Below are positions 54,217-63,699 of a DNA stretch of 64,000 nucleotides, piece by piece. The number at the start of each line of letters is the position of its first letter. Position 1 is the first letter of the stretch. The DNA lies in the NCBI GenBank assembly GCA_963716925.1, contig CAVQUX010000010.1, positions 1,674,001 to 1,738,000 on the forward strand, written 5' to 3'. The notes under the pieces were generated by a model. That model was not told where the DNA came from and searched no databases. It saw nothing but the letters and a program-made list of their open reading frames with translations. The DNA is from DAISKN01 sp963716925. GTDB lineage: Bacteria > Acidobacteriota > Vicinamibacteria > Marinacidobacterales > SMYC01. A program made the position numbers and the translations under genes.

Positions 54217-54622
54217 AAGGTACCAAGACCCACGACAACTTGAAGGCCGCTTTCGCCGGGGAGTCCCAGGCCAACCGCCGGTACCTCTACTTCGCCAAGG
54301 TGGCGGACGTCGAGGGGTATCCGGAGATCGCCAGCAACTTTCGCGAGACGGCGGAAGGCGAGACGGGCCACGCCCACGGTCACCTCGACTACCTGAAGCA
54401 GGTGGGGATCCGGCGACCGATCTTCCCATTGGAGACTCGGCGCTGAATCTCAAGGCCGCCGTCGCCGGCGAGACCCACGAGTACACTGACATGTACCCCG
54501 GAATGGCCAAGACCGCCCGCCAGGAGGGTTTCGAGGAAGTCGCCAACTGGTTCGAGACCCTCGCGAAGGCGGAGAAGTCCCACGCGGGGCGATTTCAGAA
54601 GCTCCTCGACAGCCTCGACTGA
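54204..54622 (+). pseudogene. Rubrerythrin-family protein with one frameshift
   Basis: About 139 codons, the length of rubredoxin-less rubrerythrins. Frame 1 starts MPNLKGTKTHDNLKAAFAGE and carries SQANRRYLYFAKVAD and GETGHAHGHLDYLKQVG. GGGG at 54404-54407 lacks one G. With it the frame continues as DPATDLPIGDSALNLKAAVAGETHEY and AEKSHAGRFQKLL to TGA at 54620. The di-iron Glu/His ligands (ExxH in GETGH, GETHEY, AEKSH) are present in both parts. Peroxide reductase of the cytosol. A missing base in a homopolymer suggests an assembly error. Its start overlaps the Fur gene end. Confidence 0.85.
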
Positions 54623-54680
54623 GTCCGGTGCTCGGCCGAGGGCGGGCGTCGCGCCCGCTCCCGGCCGGCTGCGCCCCGTC

Positions 54681-56021
54681 ATGAACATCTCCTACAAGCC
54701 GACCGCGGGGCTTTCCTACGATCCGGAGGAGCCGAAGTACTGGGACGAAGGGGCTCTCTCGGGCGAGGTCCAGAGAGTCTTCGAGATCTGTCACGGCTGT
54801 CGCATGTGCTTCAAGTACTGCGACAGTTTTCCCGTTCTCTTCGACCTCCTCGACAGGAAGCACGACGGCGACGTTCGGAAGATCGACGCGCGGGAGACGG
54901 ACCGGATCCTCGGCGCCTGCTTCCAGTGCAAGCTCTGCGAAGTGCAGTGTCCCTACACCCCCAGGGACGGACACGAGTTCCAGCTCGACTTCCCGCGTCT
55001 GGTCCATCGCCACCAGGCGGTAAAGCGGCGGAAGGAAAAGCCGACCCTCCGCGATCGGATGCTCTCCCGGCCCGATGAGGCGGGATCCATGGCGCGCCTG
55101 AGCTTCGGGCTGGTGAACCTCTTTCATCGATCGCGGCTCTTCCGGTTCCTGATGGAGAAGCTGGTCGGGATCCACCGCGAGAAGCTTCTTCCCGAGTTCG
55201 CATCCTCGACGTTCGAGCACTGGGCCGAGCGCGCCGGGCGCATCGCGCGCGGAGGGCCTGGACGGGAGCCTCCGGAAGCGGTGCTGTTCCAGACCTGCTA
55301 CGTCCAGAACAACGATCCCGCGATCGGCCGCGACACGCTCGAGGTCCTCGATCGCAACCAGGTGCGGAGCGCCTGTGTTCCGGGTCTCGTTTGCTGCGGC
55401 ATGCCCGCGTGGGAGATCGGCGACCTCGAATCGATGCGGCGCCAGGCGAAGAGGAACCTGGAAATCCTCCTCCCGTTCGTGGAGGCGGGAAGTCGAGTGC
55501 TCGCGATCAACCCCACCTGCGCGATGATGATGAGGCGCGAGTACCGAACGCTCCTCGCCTCCGGAGACCGCCATTCCGCGGAGAGGCTTTCGGCCGCGGT
55601 CTCGGATCCTTCGGAGTTCCTGTGGTCGATACGGAAGGAAGCGCGCTTCAACACCGACTTCAAGAGCTCGCCCGGCGACGTCGTCGCCTACCACGCTCCC
55701 TGCCACCTGAGGGCCCAGGGCGTGGGGTTCAAGGCGCGGGACCTGTTGAAGAAGATCCCCGGAGTGACGCCCCGGATCACCATGGAGTGCTGCGGGCACG
55801 ACGGCACCCACGCGATGAAGGTCGAGGGCTACGAGTACTCGAAGCGCGTGGGGCGGAAAGCCTTCGACGAGATGAAATCTCACGGCGCCGAGATCTGGGC
55901 GACGGATTGCCCCCTCGCTGCCCTCCAGTTCCGGCAGCACGCGAACGCGTCCCCGGTGCATCCGATGACTCTCCTCGCGCGCGCTTACCGCGAGAACGGC
56001 TTCGGGGAGGACCCGCGATGA
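54681..56021 (+). CDS. Fe-S protein with CCG domains (HdrD/GlpC-like)
   Basis: 446 aa. N-terminal two 4Fe-4S sites: CHGCRMCFKYC and CFQCKLCEVQCPYTP. Two CCG domains follow: QTCYVQNNDPAIGRDTLEV with LVCCGMPAWE, and HAPCHLRAQG with MECCGHDG. The family includes heterodisulfide-reductase and anaerobic glycerol-phosphate dehydrogenase subunits and passes electrons via Fe-S clusters. Here it pairs with rubrerythrin and DUF3501, a known co-occurring set in peroxide or iron contexts, so it may reduce rubrerythrin (inference). Confidence 0.92.
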   Translation: MNISYKPTAGLSYDPEEPKYWDEGALSGEVQRVFEICHGCRMCFKYCDSFPVLFDLLDRKHDGDVRKIDARETDRILGACFQCKLCEVQCPYTPRDGHEFQLDFPRLVHRHQAVKRRKEKPTLRDRMLSRPDEAGSMARLSFGLVNLFHRSRLFRFLMEKLVGIHREKLLPEFASSTFEHWAERAGRIARGGPGREPPEAVLFQTCYVQNNDPAIGRDTLEVLDRNQVRSACVPGLVCCGMPAWEIGDLESMRRQAKRNLEILLPFVEAGSRVLAINPTCAMMMRREYRTLLASGDRHSAERLSAAVSDPSEFLWSIRKEARFNTDFKSSPGDVVAYHAPCHLRAQGVGFKARDLLKKIPGVTPRITMECCGHDGTHAMKVEGYEYSKRVGRKAFDEMKSHGAEIWATDCPLAALQFRQHANASPVHPMTLLARAYRENGFGEDPR

Positions 56022-56569
56022 AACTCGTGGAACGTGCGGAGATCCTGGACTTCGTCACCTACGGAGAAGCGCGCGAACGGATCCTCGAAGAGGTCATGAA
56101 GCAGAAGAGACCTCGCCGGGTTCATCTGGGCGAGCACCTGACGTTTCTCTTCGAGAACCATGAGACCGTCCGCTTCCAGATCCAGGAAATGGTCCGGGTC
56201 GAGCAGATCGCGAAGGAAGCGGAGATCCAGCACGAGATCGAGACCTACAACGAGCTTCTCGGAAGGGAAGGAGAGCTCGGGGCCACGCTTCTCATCGAGA
56301 TCGACGACCCGGTCGCGCGCGCGGGGCTGCTTCGCGACTGGAAGACTCTGCCGGAGCATCTGTTCGTCGAGCTTCCCGGCGGCGACAAGGTCTACGCGAC
56401 GTTCGATGCCAGGCAGGTGGGCGAGGACCGCCTCTCCTCGGTCCAGTATCTGAAGTTCGCCACCTCGGGGCGGGTGCCCGTCGTGATCGGAAGCGACCAC
56501 CCGCTGCTTCGAGCGACGACTCGGCTCGACGAAGTGCAGCGCGCGGCGCTGGCCGTGGACCTCGCCTGA
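56018..56569 (+). CDS. DUF3501 protein
   Basis: 183 aa from the ATG at 56018, which overlaps the previous stop by four bases. It opens RAEILDFVTYGEARERILEEVM and has the family's GEHLTFLFENHETVRFQIQEMVRVEQ segment, then EIETYNELLG and LPGGDKVYATFD. The function of DUF3501 is unknown; it is almost always next to the CCG protein and rubrerythrin, so a role in the same pathway is likely. Ends four bases before the end of the convergent gene. Confidence 0.9.
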   Translation: MKLVERAEILDFVTYGEARERILEEVMKQKRPRRVHLGEHLTFLFENHETVRFQIQEMVRVEQIAKEAEIQHEIETYNELLGREGELGATLLIEIDDPVARAGLLRDWKTLPEHLFVELPGGDKVYATFDARQVGEDRLSSVQYLKFATSGRVPVVIGSDHPLLRATTRLDEVQRAALAVDLA

Positions 56570-56572
56570 CTT

Positions 56573-57471
56573 TCATTTCTTGAGGAGACGGGTGCCGCAG
56601 TTCATGCAGAAGGTATCGGTCCGGCGTCCCTTGGTGCCGCATTCGTGGCAGAAGATTGGCTTCGGACTCCCGGAGGGCTCATCGAGCTCTTCCCGCTTCG
56701 GTTTCGGGGAGCGAGCGGCCGTTAGAGCTCGAAGCAGCGCGAAAGCGAGGGCGCCCAGGACCACGCCGCCAGCGCCGATGAGCCACGGAGACGTTCCGGG
56801 AGACTCGGCTCGCGCGCGGGAGCCGCGGGAGCCGCGGGAGGGGGAGTCGATGCGACGGGCGGCGCCGAGAGCGCTGCCGTATCCTTCTCGTACCGGACCT
56901 CGACCGAGGGTGTCGCCGAAGCGGCCTGGGGGCCGAGCTCGACGAGAGCATAGGTGAGCCCGTCTTCTCCCTCCCATTGCCGAATTGGCGCGGGAGAGAC
57001 GCGAAACTCCGAAGCCCCCCGAGGGCGCTGAATCTGGAACGACAGTGCGCCCACTTCGACGCCGCCAGGCCAGTCGAACCGGAACGACCGCTCGCCGTCG
57101 GCGATCTCGATGTCGCTGTAGAACTCCAGTTGTCCCTCCCGGCTTCCCAGGCGGGTGAGCACCATCGCGCGATCGCCCTCGACGCGGCGCGTGAACTCGG
57201 CGACGAGGAGAGACCCCTTGTCGTCGCGCCAGGCGACCGCGTGAGGGTCATCGGCGCCTTGGGGAACGGGTACGGCGACGGGGGCGGACAAGTCGGACCC
57301 GGCCTTCAAGCGGAAGCGGTACATCACCAGGGTCGCGGGGCGGTCGTACTCTGGCCAGAGATCGATCTTCATCTCCTCGAGAGCGGTCGCCTCGTTCTGA
57401 CCTTTCACGGGCACGGACGTCGAGGCGACGCCCAACAAGGCGAATGCGAGGACTCGCCGCGACCAGGACAT
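56573..57471 (-). pseudogene. Exported membrane protein with C-terminal zinc ribbon, one frameshift
   Basis: About 298 codons. Frame 1 from the ATG at 57471 has a signal peptide SWSRRVLAFALLGVASTSVPVKG, a beta domain with LWPEYDRPATLVMYRFRL and VEVRYEKD, and a Pro/Ala-rich linker. Around 56805-56815 (a CGCGCGC run) the frame changes, and the other frame gives a membrane helix PWLIGAGGVVLGALAFALL and a zinc ribbon FCHECGTKGRRTDTFCMNCG before the stop. The two parts make sense together: a periplasmic domain, one helix and a cytosolic zinc ribbon. Function unknown. Confidence 0.65.
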
Positions 57472-57519
57472 TGCACCGCCGATTCTAATGGATCGCCCGA
57501 CTTGAGGTACGATTCGGGC

Positions 57520-57996
57520 ATGAGCGCTTTCGCCTTCGTCGTTCTTCTCGGTCTCGCTTACGACGTCCCCAAGGACTGGAGGGCCGTCGAAACGAGCTCC
57601 GCCATGCGCCTCGCGCAGTGGAGCTACGGTGCCAAGTCCGAGATCGTCGTCTTCTACTTCGGCGAGGGCCAGGGCGGGAGCATCGAGGCCAACCTCGACC
57701 GATGGTACGGTCAGTTTCAGCAGCCGAACGGCGGCTCGACGCGCGAGCGGGCGAAAGTAACGAAGTCCAAGGCGGGCGAGCTCTCGATCACGCGAGTCGA
57801 TGTCGAGGGTACCTATGCTGCGCCGGTACGGCCGGGTGCCGCGGAGCGTCACAACGAGCCGGGCTACCGCATGATCGCGGCGGTGGTCGAAGGGCCGTCG
57901 GGGCCCTGGTTCATCCGGTTTCTGGGACCCGCGAAGGAGATCTCGGCCGGTGAGACATCGTTCGACATATTCCTGAGCCGGCTGCGGCTCGAATAG
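57520..57996 (+). CDS. Small exported protein, unknown
   Basis: 158 aa from the ATG at 57520. A short leader SAFAFVVLLGLAYD may be a signal. Then WRAVETSSAMRLAQWSYGAKSEIVVFYFGEGQGG and AAVVEGPSGPWFIRFLGPAKEI. No domain is recognised with confidence; the pattern of strands is like small lipid- or ligand-binding exported proteins. It is divergent from the zinc-ribbon gene and converges on the cytochrome gene, two bases between stops. Confidence 0.65.
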   Translation: MSAFAFVVLLGLAYDVPKDWRAVETSSAMRLAQWSYGAKSEIVVFYFGEGQGGSIEANLDRWYGQFQQPNGGSTRERAKVTKSKAGELSITRVDVEGTYAAPVRPGAAERHNEPGYRMIAAVVEGPSGPWFIRFLGPAKEISAGETSFDIFLSRLRLE

Positions 57997-57997
57997 A

Positions 57998-58402
57998 CTA
58001 CTTCGGCTGCAGCGACCACAGGTAGTGCGCGAGCTCGCGCATCATTGTTTTGGCGTCATCCGTGCTTTGCGCCGTTGATTTGAACGCGGCTCCCCACGCC
58101 GGCATGTCTTCGTTTCCGTGGCCCCTCACGTTGCGGCCATTGTCGATGGTCTTCATCACCATCTCGAAAGGAAACGTTCCGCCGTTCGTAGCGCTGAGCT
58201 TCGTCAGGTCGGCGGGCGAGACCTTGAGGTCTTTCGCCAGAGGCCCGTCGCCCTTCGCGGTTTTTCCATGGCAGCTTCCGCAATACATCCGGAAGAGCCG
58301 CTCGCCGCTGACCGCCATTCCCGTGTCGAGTTTGGTGTCCTGCGCGTTTGCGGAGACGGCGGCGAGAAAGATACCGATCGCGATCGAGGAAAGTCTGAGC
58401 AT
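57998..58402 (-). CDS. Small exported cytochrome c (class I)
   Basis: 134 aa from the ATG at 58402. Signal peptide LRLSSIAIGIFLAAVSANA. The haem motif is YCGSCHGKTAKGDGPLA and the sixth ligand is the Met in EDMPAWGAAF, with the last helix MMRELAHYLWSL. This is a typical mono-haem cytochrome c of the periplasm. There is no oxidase or other partner next to it. Confidence 0.92.
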   Translation of the reverse strand: MLRLSSIAIGIFLAAVSANAQDTKLDTGMAVSGERLFRMYCGSCHGKTAKGDGPLAKDLKVSPADLTKLSATNGGTFPFEMVMKTIDNGRNVRGHGNEDMPAWGAAFKSTAQSTDDAKTMMRELAHYLWSLQPK

Positions 58403-58578
58403 TTTCTTTGCCCTCCCGACCAGGGGAGTGCAAACCACGGGCCACAATCGGGATATGGCTGGACGGCCGTTTGCGTTCCCGCCAACCTCTGGGGGTGGGT
58501 GATTTCGCGCAGGAGCCGGGTTCCCTCTCCCTTTCCCTCGTTGCGCCCGCGGCCCGGAAGGTCTACGCTGTCGGCGCC

Positions 58579-59657
58579 ATGGGAGCTCGAGCACAGGTCG
58601 TCCTTCCCTGCGGAGAGTTGAACGAGACGCTCGGGTTCTTCACCGATCGCCTGGGCTTTCGCGTCGACGCGATCTATCCCGCGGACGAACCCTCGGTCGC
58701 CGTCGTCTCCGGGTACGGGCTTCGAATCGAGCTGAAGCGCGGCGGGAGCGGCGAGCCCGGGGTCCTTCGGCTCCTGGCGAGCGATCCGTCCGCGTTCGGG
58801 GCCTCGGTGTTGACGGCGCCGAACGGGACTCGCATCGAGATCGTGGACGCGGATCCCCCGCTCGTCGTGCCTCCGGTGGTGCCGTCCTTCGTCCTGAGCG
58901 AGAACGGCGACCGCGCCCGCTGGGGTACGGGGCGGGCGGGAATGCGCTACCGCGACCTCGTCCCCGATCGACAGGGGGGAGCTTCATCGCCTCTCACATC
59001 CAGATCCCGGGCGGGGGTCCGGTCCCGGACTACGTGCACTTCCACAAGGTCCGTTTCCAGATGATCTACTGCTACAAGGGCTGGGTGCGCGTGGTCTACG
59101 AGGACCAGGGGCCGCCGTTCGTCATGAACGCCGGGGACTGCGTTCTGCAGCCGCCGCGCATCCGGCACCGGGTCCTCGAAAGCTCTCCGGGACTCGAGGT
59201 CATCGAGATCGGCTGTCCAGCCAATCACGAGACTTTCGCCGATGCCGACCTGGCGCTCCCGACTTCAGAGGTGTGGCCGGAGCGCGACTTCTCGGGACAA
59301 CGGTTCGTGAGACACGTCGCCGCCGGAGCTTCCTGGAGCTCCTTCCGGGTCGAAGGCTTCGAGTGCCGGGATACCGGGATCGCCGCCGCGACCGGAGGCA
59401 TCGCGAGCGTCCGGGTGGCTCGACCCCGGGGAGCTCCGGCGAAGAGCCGATGCCGGCACGACGCGGACTTCCTTTTCACGTTCGTGCTCTCGGGCTCGCT
59501 CACCCTCGACGTCGACGGGCGCGGCGCCCGCGCGGTTTCGGCCGGGACCTCGTTCGTCCTGCCACCCGGAGACTCCTACGCGTTTCTCGATCGCTCGCCG
59601 GATCTCGAGCTCCTCGAGGTCGCGCTTCCCGCGGATTTCGGGACCGTCAGTCCGTAG
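58579..59657 (+). pseudogene. VOC-like plus double-cupin protein, one frameshift
   Basis: About 359 codons. Frame 1 from the ATG at 58579 has a glyoxalase/VOC-like half (GELNETLGFFTDRLGFRVDAIYP, IEIVDADPP). The six-G run at 58974-58979 lacks one G; with it the second frame follows with GGSFIASHIQIPGGG, HFHKVRFQMIYCYKG (cupin 1) and later FVLSGSLTLDVDGRGARAVSAG (cupin 2). A VOC domain on a double cupin is an unusual fusion. Metal ligands His-x-His and Glu/His are partly visible. Substrate unknown; the homopolymer indel may be a consensus error. Confidence 0.65.
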
Positions 59658-60549
59658 ACGGGGCTCCCATGTGCTCTTTGAAGAACGCGAGCGTCCGCTC
59701 CCAGGCCAGCTTCGCCGCCGCCTCCTCATAGCGCGGCGTGGTGTCGTTGTGGAATCCGTGCTGCGTTCCCTCGTACAGGTACGCGGTGTACTTCTTTCCG
59801 TTGGCCTTGAGCGCGGCTTCGTACGCGGGCCAGCCGGCGTTGACCCGCTCGTCGTTGCTCGCATAGTGAATCAGCAGCGGCGCCTTGATCTTGGGAACGT
59901 CTTCGGTGGCGGGCTGACCGCCATAGAAGGGAACGGCGGCGGCGAGGTCGGGGATCCTGACGGCGAGCATGTTCGAGACGGCGCCGCCGTAGCAGAATCC
60001 GACGCATCCCACGCGGCCGGTGCAATCGGGATGCTTCTGCAGGAACTTGACCGCCGCGACCCAATCCTCGGCGAGCTTGTCGCGGTCGAGCTTGGCCTGC
60101 ATCTCGCGCCCGGCGTCGTCGTTTCCGGGATAACCGCCGAGAGAGGTCAGCCCGTCCGGGGCGAATGCCAGATATCCCGCGAGGCCGGTGCGCCTCGCCA
60201 CGTCCTCGATATGAGGGTTGAGGCCGCGGTTCTCGTGGATGACGACGATCCCCGGAAGTTTGCCCTTCGAGCCGGCTGGACGAACCACGTAGGCCTTGAC
60301 CTTCCCGTAGCCCTGCGGAGAGTCGTACTCCACGTACTCGGTTTTGAGGCGGGAGTCGTCCTTCGGGATCTGCTGCGCCTCGGCGTATTTCGGGCTTAGA
60401 CTCTCCAGAAGCGCGGCGGCGGTCACGCCTCCGACGGCATAGGTCCGAGCGCGGTCCAGGAACTCTCGCCGGTCCAACGCTCCGTGGACGTACTTGTCGA
60501 AAAGATCGAGAAGACCCTGATCGAAGTCGGACGCTCTTTTTTGCGGCAT
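59647..60549 (-). CDS. Exported dienelactone hydrolase family protein
   Basis: 300 aa. The N-terminus DRREFLDRARTYAVGGVTAAAL has an RR-x-F-L pattern and a hydrophobic stretch, suggesting Tat export. The domain has a nucleophile Cys in GFCYGG, Glu in VVIHENRG, acid in NDERVNAG and His in QHGFHN. The family opens lactones or cleaves esters. It ends inside the last codons of the cupin gene on the other strand (11-base overlap). Confidence 0.9.
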   Translation of the reverse strand: MPQKRASDFDQGLLDLFDKYVHGALDRREFLDRARTYAVGGVTAAALLESLSPKYAEAQQIPKDDSRLKTEYVEYDSPQGYGKVKAYVVRPAGSKGKLPGIVVIHENRGLNPHIEDVARRTGLAGYLAFAPDGLTSLGGYPGNDDAGREMQAKLDRDKLAEDWVAAVKFLQKHPDCTGRVGCVGFCYGGAVSNMLAVRIPDLAAAVPFYGGQPATEDVPKIKAPLLIHYASNDERVNAGWPAYEAALKANGKKYTAYLYEGTQHGFHNDTTPRYEEAAAKLAWERTLAFFKEHMGAPSTD

Positions 60550-60638
60550 GGGGTGGCCTCCAGTTTTCGGGCGACATTGTAATCGAAATTCGTGAACGGC
60601 GTTGCTCCGAACGGGTCCATCGGATATATCTCTCTACC

Positions 60639-61472
60639 ATGAAGCTCTACCGCGGGACGGACGGAGTGGCGATCGAGACGGAGAAGGGAAATTTCTATTC
60701 CCGAGGCTTCTCCTTCGACCGTCTCTTCCAGCAGACCGATCCCGGCGAGTGGCTGCGCTCTCGTCTCCCGACCTTCGAACAGGCGGAAGGATCCGGCGGA
60801 GGCGTGCTCCCGCCGCTCGAAGGCCAGGAGGTCTGGGCGGCGGGCGTGACCTATCGCCGCAGCCGCGAGGCCCGGATGGAGGAATCGGAGAGGGAATCCG
60901 ACGTCTACGATCGCGTCTACCGGGCAGAAAGACCCGAGCTGTTCTTCAAGGCGACTCCGCACCGGGTGGTGGGCCACGGAGGGGAAGTCGGGATCCGGAG
61001 CGATTCCGATTGGAACGTGCCCGAAGCGGAGCTCGCGCTCGCGATAACCAGCCGGGGGCAGGTCTTCGGCTACAGCGTCGGCAACGACATGAGCTCCCGT
61101 AGCATCGAAGGCGAGAACCCGCTCTATCTTCCGCAGGCGAAGATCTACGATGGAAGCTGCGCTCTCGGCCCCTGCCTGCTCGTCACCGAGGAGCCTCTCC
61201 CCTCCTCTACCGAGATCTCGATCCGGGTCGGGCGAAGGGGAGGGGTGGCCTTCGAAGGAAAGACGCGGCTTTCGGAGTTGAAGAGGCGCCCTTCGGAGCT
61301 CGCCGGCTATCTGTTCCGCGACAACTCCTTTCCGAGCGGATGCTACCTCCTCACGGGAACGGGAATCGTTCCGGAAAATGACTTCACCCTCGCGCCCGGC
61401 GACGAAATCGCCATCACCATCGAGCCCATCGGGACTCTGGTCAACCGGGTACGCTCGAGGGAAAGCAGGTAG
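60639..61472 (+). CDS. Fumarylacetoacetate hydrolase (FAH) family protein
   Basis: 277 aa, somewhat longer than the short FAH group. The metal site residues are in WNVPEAELALAI (Glu pair) and NDMSSRSIEGENPLYLPQAKIYD (Asp and Lys); the N-terminus has VWAAGVTYRRS. Closest known activities are 2-keto-3-deoxy-sugar acid and fumarylpyruvate breakdown; which one cannot be told. Seven bases before the DUF5916 start, so probably co-transcribed with it. Confidence 0.88.
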   Translation: MKLYRGTDGVAIETEKGNFYSRGFSFDRLFQQTDPGEWLRSRLPTFEQAEGSGGGVLPPLEGQEVWAAGVTYRRSREARMEESERESDVYDRVYRAERPELFFKATPHRVVGHGGEVGIRSDSDWNVPEAELALAITSRGQVFGYSVGNDMSSRSIEGENPLYLPQAKIYDGSCALGPCLLVTEEPLPSSTEISIRVGRRGGVAFEGKTRLSELKRRPSELAGYLFRDNSFPSGCYLLTGTGIVPENDFTLAPGDEIAITIEPIGTLVNRVRSRESR

Positions 61473-61479
61473 CGTGCGA

Positions 61480-63690
61480 ATGCGGCTGGCCCTGAAGCTC
61501 GGGGTTCTCCTCGTCTCGATGCCGCTCGCCGCCCAGGACACCCCCCGCCGCCAGGCGCGCGCCACCCGCGTCGAGGAGGCCCCGATCATCGACGGCCTGG
61601 TCGAGGAGGAGATCTGGTCTCGCGCGGAAGTCATCACCGGTTTCGTCCAGGCCGAGCCTCACGAAGGGGAGCCAGCGACCGAGAAAACCGAGGTGCGTCT
61701 CCTGTACGACGATTCCACGCTCTATGTTTCGGCCATCTGCTTCGATTCCGATCCTTCCGGCATCGTGGTGACCGACAGCCGGCGGGACTCGCCGCTCGTC
61801 GATACCGACTCCTTCCAGATGATCTTCGATACCTACCAGGACCGTCAGAACGGGTTCGTGTTCGGAACCAATCCCGCGGGCATCGAGTACGACGGACAGG
61901 TCTCGAACGAGGGAGAGGGAGGAGGGCAGACCTCGACCCGGCAGCGGGCGCAGACCAGCGTCGGAAGCGGATTCAACTTGAACTGGGACGCGAGCTTCGT
62001 GGTGAAGACGCACCGGAACGAGATCGGGTGGATGGCGGAGTTCGCGATCCCGCTCCGGAGCCTCCGCTACGGCGGAAGTCCTCAGAGCTGGGGCCTCAAC
62101 TTCAAGCGGTCGATTCGCCGGAAGCGCGAGGAGGTCTACTGGTCGCCGGTTTCGCGCATCTACAACCTCAACCGACTTTCGTCCGCCGGCGATCTCGTGG
62201 AGCTCGAGCTCGAGACGCCGCGGAACTTCAAGGTGGTCCCCTACGTGCTCTCCTCGGCCAACCGGGACTACACGCTCGACGAGCCCCGGGATATCGACGG
62301 CGAGGTCGGAGTCGATGCCAAGTTCGGCGTCACTCCGAGCATGAATCTGGACGTCACCGTCAATACCGATTTCGCGCAGGTGGAGGTCGACGACCAGCAG
62401 ATCAATCTCACCCGCTTCAACCTGTTCTTTCCGGAAAAGCGGCCGTTCTTCCTCGAGAACGCGGGGACGTTCGGCATCGGAACCGGAGACTCCACGAGCC
62501 GCGCCATCGAGATGTTCTTCAGCCGGCGGATCGGGATCGGCCCCTCGGGAGAGCTCGTGCCCATTCAGCTCGGCGCGAGATTGTCGGGAAAGGCCGGCGC
62601 CTACAACGTAGGCTTCATGAACATGCAGACCGACGCCCTCGAGGGGGTGACGCCCGCGAACAACTTCACCGTCGCCGCCATCGGACGCGAGTTCCCGAAC
62701 CGCTCCAGCATGAAGGGCTTGTTCATCAACCGCGCCGCTACCGGCAATCTCGCGGGGGCTGCCGACTGGAACCGGACCTGGGCCTTCGAGGGGCAGCTCG
62801 GCGTCGGACCCGCGTGGACGTTCCGGGGTTTCGCCGCGCGAACGGAGACGCCCGACGTCACCGGCCCCGAGCACTCCTTCGACGTCTACAGCGAGTATCG
62901 GACTCTGAAGACCCGCTTCTGGCTCGATTACACCGAGGTCGGAAGCGACTTCAATCCCGAGGTGGGGTTCCTCCTCCGCAGCGATTATCGAAGCTTCCAG
63001 GGGAACTATCTCCGCTACGTGAGGACGCCCTCCATTTCCTGGCTCCGCGAGCTTCGACCCCACGTGACCTACAAGGGCTACTGGAACTTCGAGGGATTCA
63101 AGGAGAGCGAGCAGATCCACTTCGACTCTCACGTGGATTTCGAGAACGGAGCGTTCTTCAGCCCCGCGGTGAACCTGCGCCTCGAAGGGCTGACCCTCCC
63201 GTTCGAGATCGCGGAGGGCATCGTGATTCCGCCCGGTTCGTATCACTACAACGAGATCGCCTGGCTCTGGAACACCGACCAGAGTGCCTGGATCTCCTAC
63301 GATGGAGGCCTCGAGGCGGGAGGGTTCTATTCCGGCAACCGCGCGTCTCTCGCGACGACCGTGAACCTCCGCTCCGGAGCCAAGCTCAACACTTCCGTCA
63401 CCTGGTCCTACAACAACGTCGATCTACCGGAGGGCTCCTTCGTCACCAACCTCGCCCAGTGGCGGGTGAGCTACAGCTTCACTCCGTCGATCAACATCCA
63501 GTCCCTCATCCAGTACAACGACCAGCGCGACATCTGGTCGACGAACCTGAGGTTCAGCTGGCTCAACACCGCGGGAACGGGATTGTTCGTGGTCTACAAC
63601 GACACCGAAGGGCTAGGAGAGCTCCTCATTGGACCCCAGAGCCGGAGCTTCATCGTCAAGTACACGCACCAGTTCGACGTGCTGCGCTGA
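61480..63690 (+). CDS. DUF5916 outer-membrane protein with CBM9-like N-domain
   Basis: 736 aa from the ATG at 61480 (GTG at 61474 possible). Signal peptide RLALKLGVLLVSMPLAA. The CBM9-like domain (about 25-210) has IIDGLVEEEIWSRA and WMAEFAIPLRSLRYG; the DUF5916 part (about 230-736) has FRVTVNTDFAQVEVDDQQINLTRF's core NTDFAQVEVDDQQINL and FFPEKRPFFLENAG, then long barrel strands and a C-terminus KYTHQFDVLR. These proteins are common in Acidobacteriota and Bacteroidota outer membranes; function is unknown. It lies right after the FAH gene. Confidence 0.9.
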   Translation: MRLALKLGVLLVSMPLAAQDTPRRQARATRVEEAPIIDGLVEEEIWSRAEVITGFVQAEPHEGEPATEKTEVRLLYDDSTLYVSAICFDSDPSGIVVTDSRRDSPLVDTDSFQMIFDTYQDRQNGFVFGTNPAGIEYDGQVSNEGEGGGQTSTRQRAQTSVGSGFNLNWDASFVVKTHRNEIGWMAEFAIPLRSLRYGGSPQSWGLNFKRSIRRKREEVYWSPVSRIYNLNRLSSAGDLVELELETPRNFKVVPYVLSSANRDYTLDEPRDIDGEVGVDAKFGVTPSMNLDVTVNTDFAQVEVDDQQINLTRFNLFFPEKRPFFLENAGTFGIGTGDSTSRAIEMFFSRRIGIGPSGELVPIQLGARLSGKAGAYNVGFMNMQTDALEGVTPANNFTVAAIGREFPNRSSMKGLFINRAATGNLAGAADWNRTWAFEGQLGVGPAWTFRGFAARTETPDVTGPEHSFDVYSEYRTLKTRFWLDYTEVGSDFNPEVGFLLRSDYRSFQGNYLRYVRTPSISWLRELRPHVTYKGYWNFEGFKESEQIHFDSHVDFENGAFFSPAVNLRLEGLTLPFEIAEGIVIPPGSYHYNEIAWLWNTDQSAWISYDGGLEAGGFYSGNRASLATTVNLRSGAKLNTSVTWSYNNVDLPEGSFVTNLAQWRVSYSFTPSINIQSLIQYNDQRDIWSTNLRFSWLNTAGTGLFVVYNDTEGLGELLIGPQSRSFIVKYTHQFDVLR

Positions 63691-63699
63691 GACGACGGG

